Below are positions 7,699-16,400 of a stretch of DNA of 38,884 bases, piece after piece. The stretch is from the IMG/VR virus record IMGVR_UViG_3300045999_005300, positions 1 through 38,884 of that record. The stretch is one strand, 5' to 3'. How positions within the stretch are numbered: the stretch's first letter is position 1; every line of letters begins with the position of its first letter. Source of the stretch: a virus. The notes beneath the pieces are model-generated. The model had not been told where the DNA came from. It ran no database searches and was given only the letters and a program-made list of their open reading frames with translations. The translations under genes and the position numbers were made by a program.

Positions 7699-8828
7699 CC
7701 TATACGGTTTAAATTATTTAATATAGCTTGTTTATGTATATCATCTACTGGCTCATTCTCTAATAAATATCTAAATATGTTTCTTGATTCTTCACACAAT
7801 CCACACCACCAAGCACTAACTGCTTTTTCAAATATAACACCATAGAAACCTGGATAGTCAAGAGTAGTTTTTAATTTGCTTGGTTTTCTAGTAGCTACTT
7901 TATCACCTATACTAGCTATAAGATAACTATTAAACCATTTTTCAGCTCGCTCATAAAATCTACTCAAATAGAAATACCCTTCAGGTCTATGAGGCATTAA
8001 TGCTACAGCATGTTGTAACATACCTTCTACTGAATTGTTTCTACTACCTTGTGAATCAAAACACATCGCTGCTCTTAACAAACATTCATAACGAACTAAT
8101 TCATCATATGTCCTTTCAGCTGCCCTTAAATAAAACGATACAGCAGATGCCGTTTGTTCTATACTATGGTAATAATAACCCATATAAAAGTTTATTTCTG
8201 GGTTATTTGGGTATTCTATATAGTGACTTAGTAATGATTTTAGTATATCTTTTTCACCCATCTCTTTATAAAAATCAAGTAATGAATATACATTCATCCA
8301 CACATGTTTATTATAAGTGAAATTAGTATAGTTTATTTCTTCAGTTATGTTAAGTTTAGTTTGATGACCTTTTTTAATCACACCTAAACCCATGTCAGTG
8401 TCTATAGTGAACATTTCAAGATCATTTCTTGTTTGTCTTAATTCAACAAATGCTTTCCAACAATCTCCTGTCCACATTCCGCTACTAAATGGAATAATTT
8501 GCATTTCTTCATTAGTAGGAAGCATATCATGACATATAATATATCCATGTGGGTTAAGACAATCTAAAGCATTAATTATATCTTTATAAACTTGATCTGA
8601 ATGATGTAATCCATCTACAAGAATAATATCAAATTTTTCAGTATTATCTTTGAAGAAATCATCTGATGTTTCTTTAATAACTCCTGGGTATGGTGAGTAT
8701 GGATCAACTCCTACTTTATGTTCTATTTTTATATTTTCAAAACTAAAGCCTTGGTCAACACCTATTTCAAGGTATTTTTTTGCTTTAATTTTATCAGCTA
8801 AATAATTTATAATATATATTTTATCCAT
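7695..8828 (-). CDS. Class I SAM methyltransferase with C-terminal TPR-like repeats
   Basis: The 377-aa protein starts with a Methyltransf_24-like domain. Motif I is KYLEIGVDQGFSF (18-30), an acidic residue sits at VGVDPYSPYPG (39-49), and KFDIILVDGLHHSDQVYKDI (65-84) is followed by GYIICHDMLP. This group methylates hydroxyl groups of sugars or similar acceptors. From about residue 190 the sequence is helical repeat-like (for example NPEINFYMGYYYHSIEQTAS and MPHRPEGYFYLSRFYERAEK), resembling tetratricopeptide repeats, which usually bind proteins. A methyltransferase joined to a protein-binding repeat suggests the acceptor is carried on a protein, which is inference. It overlaps the upstream propeller gene by 8 nt. 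Confidence 0.8.
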   Translation of the reverse strand: MDKIYIINYLADKIKAKKYLEIGVDQGFSFENIKIEHKVGVDPYSPYPGVIKETSDDFFKDNTEKFDIILVDGLHHSDQVYKDIINALDCLNPHGYIICHDMLPTNEEMQIIPFSSGMWTGDCWKAFVELRQTRNDLEMFTIDTDMGLGVIKKGHQTKLNITEEINYTNFTYNKHVWMNVYSLLDFYKEMGEKDILKSLLSHYIEYPNNPEINFYMGYYYHSIEQTASAVSFYLRAAERTYDELVRYECLLRAAMCFDSQGSRNNSVEGMLQHAVALMPHRPEGYFYLSRFYERAEKWFNSYLIASIGDKVATRKPSKLKTTLDYPGFYGVIFEKAVSAWWCGLCEESRNIFRYLLENEPVDDIHKQAILNNLNRIG

Positions 8829-9801
8829 TGATAAATTCCTCTATTGTTGTTTTAGGTGCTCTTAATAGATAAGCGGCGTTATCTTGAAAGCCAAATGTTA
8901 TTAAATATTCATTTTTATACTCAGCCATTCCAACACAAAATTCAACATCAGCATCCATAAAATGAAATTCTGGTGTTATTTTAAGTATATTAAAATCTTT
9001 ATCCCATATAATGAATCGATGGTAGTAAACAGCGTCTTTTCTTCCTTCTTCACTCTTAAATAAGTCTACTTCATGTGTAATAGCAAAATAACCATCTTTA
9101 TATGGTACAATTTGAGATCCACCTCTTAAATCTCTAGGTATATTAATTGTGTTACTTAAATGAACAGTTTGTGATGTACCCTTTATAGGATCTACTTTAA
9201 CTAATTCTGTTGGGTTAGCCCATTTAACATAATGAAATGGTTTGTCAATAACTGGCATCCAATTTTTTTCACAGTATGAATTTGGATCATTAGGTGGTTC
9301 AATTCTTACTCTACTAATTTCTTTTACACTATCTTTATTTACCTGTATTTCAGATAATTCCATTCTACCAACTCCATTTGTAGTAGTATCTCTACGTACA
9401 CCTGATAGATATAATTTATTATCCCATTCAATGATACGGGCATCCTCTAATCCTACAAATTCCCATAATGGCTCATACACATCAAATGTACTAGTATCTA
9501 CTTTATAGTATTTACTGACTTTAAAGTCATTACCTATTTCACAATACCAATTCCATGTTCTTAAACGAACATCATTTTCTGGATGGATATAAGTTAATGG
9601 TCCGTATGGATGTTGAAATAATTTTTTCTCTGAATGGTAGAATGTATAATTTACATGTCTTATAATAACAGTAATTTTCCCATCTTTTACCATTATAGAT
9701 GGATTCATTAATCCAGTACCGTTAGTAAGTTCAGCAGGAATTAAAAGAGGAGTAATGTCTCCTCCAGTGTCAATAACGCGTTTAACTAGATTTTTTTCCA
9801 T
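8821..9801 (-). CDS. Five-bladed beta-propeller glycosidase/phosphorylase-like protein (GH130-like)
   Basis: The 326-aa protein has GLMNPSIMVKDGKITVIIRH (30-49), then EFVGLEDARIIEWDNKLYLS (114-133), GGSQIVPYKDGYFAITHEVD and VEFCVGMAEYKNEYLITFGF. Repeated 'N-P-S--', 'G-EDAR' and 'GGSQ' segments with short beta strands are the layout of five-bladed propellers of GH130/GH43-type enzymes, in which the EDxR region lies at the active site. GH130 enzymes phosphorolyse or hydrolyse mannosides. The phage copy could trim or transfer a sugar, or be a catalytically altered glycan binder. It lies between the prolyl-hydroxylase-like and methyltransferase genes (7-nt gap and 8-nt overlap), so it shares their transcript. 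Confidence 0.65.
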   Translation of the reverse strand: MEKNLVKRVIDTGGDITPLLIPAELTNGTGLMNPSIMVKDGKITVIIRHVNYTFYHSEKKLFQHPYGPLTYIHPENDVRLRTWNWYCEIGNDFKVSKYYKVDTSTFDVYEPLWEFVGLEDARIIEWDNKLYLSGVRRDTTTNGVGRMELSEIQVNKDSVKEISRVRIEPPNDPNSYCEKNWMPVIDKPFHYVKWANPTELVKVDPIKGTSQTVHLSNTINIPRDLRGGSQIVPYKDGYFAITHEVDLFKSEEGRKDAVYYHRFIIWDKDFNILKITPEFHFMDADVEFCVGMAEYKNEYLITFGFQDNAAYLLRAPKTTIEEFING

Positions 9802-9808
9802 AACTTAA

Positions 9809-10363
9809 TTAAGGTATAAATTTATTTTCGCGTATCCAAACAATCGCTATATATTTTATTCCTTCTTCTACAGGTAAACCAGCGTGAAGTGAGTCATGAT
9901 TCAATGAACCATCTGGGTTGAGGTTGTCCCATATAATTAATTTGCCTTGTTCTGGTGCTACTTTCACATCAATAGTAGGAAATACTGTTTCGCCACCTTT
10001 AAAATTATCATTTAAGTAAATTAAACATGATTTAGTTCGTTGTCCACCTTTAGCTAATTCAGCTTCAGTGTAAGATTGATTTAGGTGAAAAAAGTCATGA
10101 TGATTTTTATACTCACCACCAATTTTATATTTAACTAAATGAATACTTTCTTGATTTTCCTTTGGTAATTTAGATACTTCAACTAACATATCTGAAATGA
10201 AATTATTATCATTGTCATTTTTATCTATCCATGTTCCTTCAGCTTTTCTATATTCATCTTCATTATCACTACCTAATACTTTTAGATTTTCTAATTTTGA
10301 TTCACATATTTGAATCAAGGTATTACATTGTTCTGGTGTGATAAAATTTTTAATTTCTACCAT
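9809..10363 (-). CDS. Prolyl-4-hydroxylase-like 2OG-Fe(II) oxygenase
   Basis: This is a compact 184-aa P4Hc domain. The iron ligands are visible as H88-H-D90 (EYKNHHDFFHLN) and H160 (HDSLHAGLPV), with K170 (EGIKYIAIVW) as the 2-oxoglutarate anchor. The segment TKSCLIYLNDNFKGGETVFP (110-129) is the classic P4H core 'YLN---GGET-FP', and GKLIIWDNLNPDG precedes the last His. Family members use O2 and 2-oxoglutarate to hydroxylate proline or related residues in proteins; bacterial and algal forms act on collagen-like or proline-rich peptides. The gene overlaps the upstream glycosyltransferase-like gene by 14 nt and lies about 1.9 kb downstream of two genes with Pro-Thr/polyproline tracts, which are plausible substrates. 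The family call is firm, the substrate is inferred. Confidence 0.9.
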   Translation of the reverse strand: MVEIKNFITPEQCNTLIQICESKLENLKVLGSDNEDEYRKAEGTWIDKNDNDNNFISDMLVEVSKLPKENQESIHLVKYKIGGEYKNHHDFFHLNQSYTEAELAKGGQRTKSCLIYLNDNFKGGETVFPTIDVKVAPEQGKLIIWDNLNPDGSLNHDSLHAGLPVEEGIKYIAIVWIRENKFIP

Positions 10364-11309
10364 ATTGTTTTAATTTTGGATGTTTTAATAAATGACTATA
10401 TTTAGGAAAGTTTATAGATATTTCTTGATACATTTTTTTACAGTGTTCTACTCTTAAGTCTTCACTTTTATTATAATAAGCTTTCCATAACCATACATGC
10501 CACCAATTAATAAGATCTTTAGTAGCGTCATGTTTAATAGGATAATAAAAAATAGCACTTTCTCCAACCTTATCATCACCTGTTCCTTCAAAATTTGATA
10601 GGAATACTTTATCAGTGAGTGTTTGTGGTTTAATATTATTTCTTCTTAATATTTGTCCTAATAATCCTTGATCTGTAAGTAACCAAAACCATTCAGGTAT
10701 TTGATCTTTAGTATTTACTGCTTCTAAATGATCTTTTAAATATTCTGTTTGTATACTTTTATTATTAATATATAAAAAAGAAGTATTTGGAACTAACATA
10801 TGGTATGAGTAATCTTCTGGTGGTGACCAATGTTTGATTTCTGAGAATTGTTCTTTATTTGGATAATATTGTCCTCTAGCTATTTCCCAATGAGCAATTG
10901 TTATATCAGAATTAAACACCCATTCAGGTAATTTTTCTTTAATTATAAAATCTAAATCTAAAAAACAAAATGGAGGTTCTTCTTTACAAATACAGAATGT
11001 TTTACCTGATGTCCAAAATTGTCCCGCGTCTATATTATTATAATTATTTAAAGTATCTATATCAATTTCATCCCATAACTCTAACATATTATGTTTTCTA
11101 TAATATTCATATCCAGTAGAATCAGTATAAAGTTTAGTAGGACCATTATATTCTTTCCAGTAACCAACAGACATTATAGTGTATAATAATTCATAATCAA
11201 CTATAGTGTATTTGTCTGAAGTTATTTTGTTTATTATTTTAAACGCAGGATTTATTAATCTTTTTCTTTCTGAAAATGGTTTAGTCCAATTAACAAAAAC
11301 AGCTTTCAT
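10350..11309 (-). CDS. Glycosyltransferase-like protein with LDLD motif (paralogue A, DUF6734-like)
   Basis: The 319-aa protein has an N-terminal MKAVFVNWTKPFSERKRLIN, then TKLYTDSTGYEYYRKHNMLE, and an acidic FCFLDLDFIIKEKLPEW (115-131). An LDLD/DxD-type motif after a hydrophobic strand fits the nucleotide-sugar metal site of GT-A enzymes. Its neighbour at 11290-12210 has the same layout, including an equivalent '-LEL(W/F)DE(I/V)-' segment followed by an 'FW' helix and 'LDF', so the two are diverged duplicates. It resembles the DUF6734 group as I recall it; that label is uncertain. It overlaps both neighbours (20 nt and 14 nt), so it is translationally coupled in the modification operon. Confidence 0.65.
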   Translation of the reverse strand: MKAVFVNWTKPFSERKRLINPAFKIINKITSDKYTIVDYELLYTIMSVGYWKEYNGPTKLYTDSTGYEYYRKHNMLELWDEIDIDTLNNYNNIDAGQFWTSGKTFCICKEEPPFCFLDLDFIIKEKLPEWVFNSDITIAHWEIARGQYYPNKEQFSEIKHWSPPEDYSYHMLVPNTSFLYINNKSIQTEYLKDHLEAVNTKDQIPEWFWLLTDQGLLGQILRRNNIKPQTLTDKVFLSNFEGTGDDKVGESAIFYYPIKHDATKDLINWWHVWLWKAYYNKSEDLRVEHCKKMYQEISINFPKYSHLLKHPKLKQYGRN

Positions 11310-12210
11310 TATCAGATATGTTATATATTTTATTAAATGTATTTAAATATTTTATATCAGTTATTGTAGAATTAGTAATACTATGCATATGGTTTAATTC
11401 ATCTATATACATTTTACCTTTATTTTTCATTTCCATTTTACCACTAGCGTAATGAAAAAGATACTCACCAGCATTTTGATATGATATTCCTATTCCTTTA
11501 ATATGATCAGGTAAAGTTAAATCTGATTCATAGTCATGAATTAATACTTTTACTTTTAAATTGAGTTTTTTTACTAATTCATATAACATATGTTGCTCAA
11601 CAAATGTAATATACTTACCTCTTTCAAATTTTTCAAACTCATCTTTAATAACTTTACTAGCTTCAACCATGTACTCTATTGCTGAGTTGCAATATGTTTT
11701 TCTAAATTCTTCATCTTTTATATAAAGAAAAGATACATTAAATGATTTATTACCCCAATTGTAGTCCCAATTCACATTAATATTATTAAAAGCGTCTTGA
11801 GGTTTTAAATAATTTTTATTTATATATTCAGCCCACAAACAAGATATGTCTGTGTTTTCAAATACACCCATTTTTTCTAGGTTAGAATAAAATCTAAAAT
11901 CTAAATCAAACATAACAGAAGGACCGTCAATAAAAAGCTGTGCTTTTATTTTTGCGGCTGCCCAAAATATATTAAGATTTATATCAGTAATTTCATCTAA
12001 TAAAGTATCATTTACTTCATCAAATAACTCTAGTATCCCAAACTGTTCATAATATTTCTTAGTAAATTTATCTACAAAAAATATAGTTTTCCATTCTGGG
12101 TGAAAATGTTTAACAAATGCTAAACATGATACAGTACATAACACTTCAGTTTTTAATTGAATATATGAACCATTTTTACTTGTATCATTTGCAATCCATA
12201 TTGCAGTCAT
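11290..12210 (-). CDS. Glycosyltransferase-like protein with FDLDF motif (paralogue B)
   Basis: The 306-aa protein begins MTAIWIANDTSKNGSYIQLK, then KTIFFVDKFTKKYYEQFGIL, ELFDEVNDTL and PSVMFDLDFRFYSNLEK (98-114), with the acidic DLD as the likely metal site. A segment INVNWDYNWGNKSFNVSFLY and the later VEQHMLYELVKK also suit a GT-A-like fold. It aligns by eye with the gene that follows, indicating tandem duplication. It starts 2 nt after the polyproline/S74 gene ends, so a structural gene and the first modification enzyme are directly coupled. No donor or acceptor is identifiable. Confidence 0.65.
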   Translation of the reverse strand: MTAIWIANDTSKNGSYIQLKTEVLCTVSCLAFVKHFHPEWKTIFFVDKFTKKYYEQFGILELFDEVNDTLLDEITDINLNIFWAAAKIKAQLFIDGPSVMFDLDFRFYSNLEKMGVFENTDISCLWAEYINKNYLKPQDAFNNINVNWDYNWGNKSFNVSFLYIKDEEFRKTYCNSAIEYMVEASKVIKDEFEKFERGKYITFVEQHMLYELVKKLNLKVKVLIHDYESDLTLPDHIKGIGISYQNAGEYLFHYASGKMEMKNKGKMYIDELNHMHSITNSTITDIKYLNTFNKIYNISDNESCFC

Positions 12211-12212
12211 AA

Positions 12213-13013
12213 CTAGTTTATTTGCTTAAATTCTACATCTATCTTAGAGTAATTTACATTATAGAATCCATTTTCATCAATCCCTACAGCACTTTCAAAT
12301 TCAGTTCCAATTAATTCTTGAGCAATAACTCCTTGATATACAACACCAGGATTATTAATATATTCAAAAGTGTAAATATTAATTCCTAATACTGAGTTAC
12401 CAATCATCATTAAGTTAGTTTTTAATCTAACATCAGATGGAGATGATGGTGGTGGTGGTGGAGGTGGTGGTGGTGGAGGAGGTGGAGGAGGAGCACAAGA
12501 AGTATAGTTAGTTACCATACCAGATGAGTCAGTGATCACAGCGTAAATGTTAACTCCATCAAATGATAATCCTTTCCATTGACCTCCTGTATTTAAAGGA
12601 GTAGTAAGAGCAGTATTGTCATAGATGTAAGTAACACTTGATTGCATAAAGTTCACATTAGTGTAATAGCTTCTAGAACTAAAGTAATTATTACAAGCTG
12701 TTGTTGAATCATTAGCTAAACCACCTACAGGCCCTAACAACACATAATATACTGGTGTAGGTGTTGGGGTTGGAGTTGGAGTAGGGGTAGGTGTTGGTGT
12801 TGGAGTAGGTGTACAAGTAGCAGTATGGTTATAACCATACCACTCACTCATAGCAGCTGGATTACCAGAACTAGGTCTAGAAGGACTACAAACATTAATA
12901 GTGACATAACCACCATTTTCTGCTGTGTCCAATGAGAATGGGGATTGAGTAGATATTCCTAACTCAACCCTTATATCATTCATTGTTATAGTTCCTGATG
13001 ATGGTAATGCCAT
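12213..13013 (-). CDS. Structural protein with (PT)n tract, polyproline rod and S74 intramolecular chaperone
   Basis: The 266-aa protein is mosaic. Residues 1-66 (MALPSSGTITMNDIRVELGI to EWYGYNHTA) form a small domain of a type often found at the start of phage tail proteins. Residues 68-89 are Cys-Thr-Pro then about ten Pro-Thr dipeptides. Residues 90-175 are a beta-rich domain (YYVLLGPVGGLANDSTTACN). Next come about 15 consecutive prolines, then a short S74-type domain beginning SSPSDVRLKTNL with YQGVIAQELIG. S74 domains assist trimer folding and usually cut themselves off near the SD-R-K site. Here it is shorter than those of the giant fibres. The DNA of the two tracts is simple-sequence repeat, so length variation is likely. 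The protein is probably a small virion fibre or tip. Confidence 0.75.
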   Translation of the reverse strand: MALPSSGTITMNDIRVELGISTQSPFSLDTAENGGYVTINVCSPSRPSSGNPAAMSEWYGYNHTATCTPTPTPTPTPTPTPTPTPTPVYYVLLGPVGGLANDSTTACNNYFSSRSYYTNVNFMQSSVTYIYDNTALTTPLNTGGQWKGLSFDGVNIYAVITDSSGMVTNYTSCAPPPPPPPPPPPPPPPSSPSDVRLKTNLMMIGNSVLGINIYTFEYINNPGVVYQGVIAQELIGTEFESAVGIDENGFYNVNYSKIDVEFKQIN

Positions 13014-13021
13014 ATTTTATA

Positions 13022-13444
13022 TTATTCTACAGTTGGAGTAGGGGTAGCTGTTTCAGTAGCTGTAGGGGTTGGTGTTGGTGTAGCTGTTGGAACTGGAGTT
13101 GGAGTAACTAACCATGGAGATGTTAAAGTCACTACTGGTGGGTTGATTTGGTTAGCAATGTTTTGAGCTAAACCAGCTTTTAAGTTATCAACAGATCCAG
13201 TACCCATAGCATTTTCTACCCAGCCTTGTACTTGTTCTAACGTTAATTCTTCAAACGGAGTGAATGATGAACCAGATGTATAGGTTAATCCTTGTGTACC
13301 GATTGATTGAGCTGTGTAAGTTGTTTCGCCTACTATTTCAGAAGCATGTAATTGCCAGTGAGCAACAAATACCACATCATGTTCACCAGATGATGTAGGG
13401 TAAGCTTCTAGTGGGTTAATTGTCCAATTGTAAGTAATAGCCAT
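13022..13444 (-). CDS. Small phage protein with DUF7936-like domain and Pro-Thr-rich C-terminus
   Basis: The first 112 residues of this 140-aa protein have MAITYNWTINPLEAYPTSSG, a VVFVAHWQLHASEIVGETTY strand, FTPFEELTLEQVQGWVENAM and a final NQINPPVVTLTSPW. This pattern (N-terminal 'AITY-W', 'FTP-E-LT-EQV-GWV', '-I--P--PW') is common in phage proteins that I associate with DUF7936. The usual end near 'PW' is extended here by a Pro-Thr-rich tail (residues 113-140). It lies 6 nt after the 2521-aa fibre gene and 8 nt before the polyproline/S74 gene. It is probably a tail-associated structural protein; function is unproven. Confidence 0.7.
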   Translation of the reverse strand: MAITYNWTINPLEAYPTSSGEHDVVFVAHWQLHASEIVGETTYTAQSIGTQGLTYTSGSSFTPFEELTLEQVQGWVENAMGTGSVDNLKAGLAQNIANQINPPVVTLTSPWLVTPTPVPTATPTPTPTATETATPTPTVE

Positions 13445-13450
13445 TTTATT

Positions 13451-16400
13451 TTAATTTTGTTTTTGTGATAATAAATATTTAAGATCTTCAACTTCAGTTT
13501 TTAGTTCTTTGATTGCTTCGATTAATACACCTACAATGTTACCATAAGATACACCTAGCATTCCATCTTCTTGTTTAAATACAACTTCAGGAAGTATTTC
13601 TTGTACTTCTTGTGCAATAACACCAATCTTAGGTGATTTATCACTTTCATCTATTCTATTATATGAAACTCCTCTTAATGATAAAACTTTATCTAATGAG
13701 TTTTCTATTGTTTTAATGTTTTCTTTTGTTCTTTTATCTGAGTATGCTACCACATCTCCATCTACTGTTAATGTACCTGCAGCAGTTAATGTTAGGCGTT
13801 GAGTGTGATTTGCGTTTGTTTGTCTCATTACAATACCAAATACACCTTCATATGTACCTGAACCTTTATAAGCTCTTAATGATACTCTATGGTGTTGACC
13901 ATCAGCATCATTTGTACTCATGCCAAGTTGAACTCGTTGACCTGATTGTGTATTAGATATGAATATAGCATCATTAAAATCATTATTAGCTGCGTTTTGA
14001 TTTATTTCTAATGCATATGCAGCTCCAGATACAAAACGACCATTACCAGCTACATCTAACCTAGCTGCTGGAGATGTGGTGTTTATGCCAACATTACCAC
14101 TAGAATTTATTCTAATAGCTGAATTGCCATTAACATAGAATAACATATTGGCGCTACTTGTAGCTCCTGTGTTAAATTCAATTCCATTAATACTAGAATT
14201 ATGGTATATATGCATTCTTTCAGTAGAACCATCAAATATTTGATATCCATTTCCACTAGAAGCATTTACTCGTATAATACCATTAACTTGAAGAGGAGCA
14301 GCTGGGGCTGTAGTACCTACACCAACATTACCATTTGATCTTACTACTAATCCTGATTCAGTGTATCCAGCAAATCCAAAAGAGAAATAACTATCTGTAT
14401 TATTAACAGGTACCATACAAATGATACCATCAATGATAGCACTATCTGTCATTAGTAATTTAGCTACTCTTCCACTACCATTGTTGGTGAGTCGTAATAT
14501 AGCTGGTACTGTTGAAAGTGTACCAGTACTAGCACGTTGTACACTTAGTATTTCATTATTCCACATTGATGTAGTACCTATACCTACATTACCATTACTT
14601 ACTATGAAATTTCCAGCTGTTATAGTTGTATTAGAAGCTGAGGATATATTTAAAAAGGAGTTTGCTGAGTTATTTATTGTTGCTGTACCTCCTCCGTTAT
14701 CACTGATAACTAGATTACCATTATTAGTATCAGTTGTTTTAAAAGCTAAACTACCTCTAATAACAGTATTGCCATTAATATCAAGTTTAACTGCTGGGGA
14801 TGTAGAACCTATACCAACATTACCTCCTGGTAATAATGAAATTCCTGTGCTATAAGTATATCCAGTTTCATCTGATGGGTTTCCAACATTCCAATAAGCT
14901 CTTGATAATGAGGTACTATTTCCAAGTACACCAAAAAACACAGTGTTACTTGTATCTGATGTTGTTATTCTACTTGCTCTAGCCCAACCCCCATCATTTA
15001 ATCCAGATAAATTCATTTCTGGTCCATAGGCATAACTTTGAAAATAAACTCCATTTGTAGGTCCAAGTCTGTAAGTACCACTTACATCTAATTTGTAAGA
15101 TGGTGATGTAGAACCTATACCAACACTTCCTCCTTTAAAAATCATTACATCTCCAGTAGTATCAGCTATAGCACCATAAGTTCCATTAGCGCTAAGCTTT
15201 AACATCATAGTAGAACCATTGATAAACTGAAGTACAGGTCTGTTTGCTGACAATGATGAAATTGTGATTCCATTATCGGCTCCTCTTACTTCTAATTTAT
15301 CTGTTACTGTTGTGGTACCTATACCAACATTACCATTAGATTGGATACGTACTCGTTCTGTTTGAGAAGCTCCTATAGAGTTTCCTTTTGCTCTAAATGT
15401 TATATGACCAGAATAGTCACCATCATCAATAACTCTTATAGTAGCACTTGCGTTAGCATATCCTGATGTGGTTGTTGAATAAGTGGTAAAGTCTAAATCA
15501 ACAAAAGCGCCGGTTCCACCAGTATTATTATTTAAAAATAAAGCGGTTCCATTTGATGTAATTAAGTTATGTTGTTTACCAATTGGTAATATAGTGCCTA
15601 TACCAACATTACCATCATTTTTTATATATATTTTTGCATCAAATGTACTTCCAGTTTGAGTAGTAGTTTGTAAAATAGCAAAATCACCAAATACATTATA
15701 ATCATTATTTATTAACCAACTTCTACTATTAGCATTTGCATTATAGTTAATCCAAAATCCACCTTGTGCAGTACCATCTCCATTACTTCCTTGAGCTTGT
15801 ATTCTAGCTCCTGATGTTAAAGTACTTGTAAATCTTCCAGTACCAGTAACATCTAATGTAAATGATGGTGATGTAGTACCTATACCAACATTACCACTAG
15901 CAACAGTAACTCTTGTAGTTCCAGTATCAACTAAAGCAAATGTTGTAGCATATCTTACTTCTATAGGTATGTTAGCATTTGCGGCGTCGTTTACACCTCC
16001 TATAACAATTGCATTAGCAACATTTACTGCTGCTCCTACATAAAAGTTAGCATTTGTAGTTTGTTTAACTTGAAATATGAAGTTTGGTGTTGTAGTACCT
16101 ATACCAACACTACCATTATTAAAATATGTTTTATCTTGTCCTATTTCTACAATATCTGTACCAGAGGAATTAGTTAAAAACATTTCAAAATTCTGGTCTA
16201 CTCTCCATCTATATTGATTAGATGAATCTGTAGCACGATACATATTTACACCACTTTGTACTTTTATGTCAAGAGATGCTTGAGGATTTGTAGTGCCTAT
16301 ACCAACATTGCCTCCATTTTTAACAGTTACTCTAGCAGTACCACTACCAATAGCACCAGCATAAATTGTAAAGTCACCTGTTGCTATGTGAGGTGCTAAA

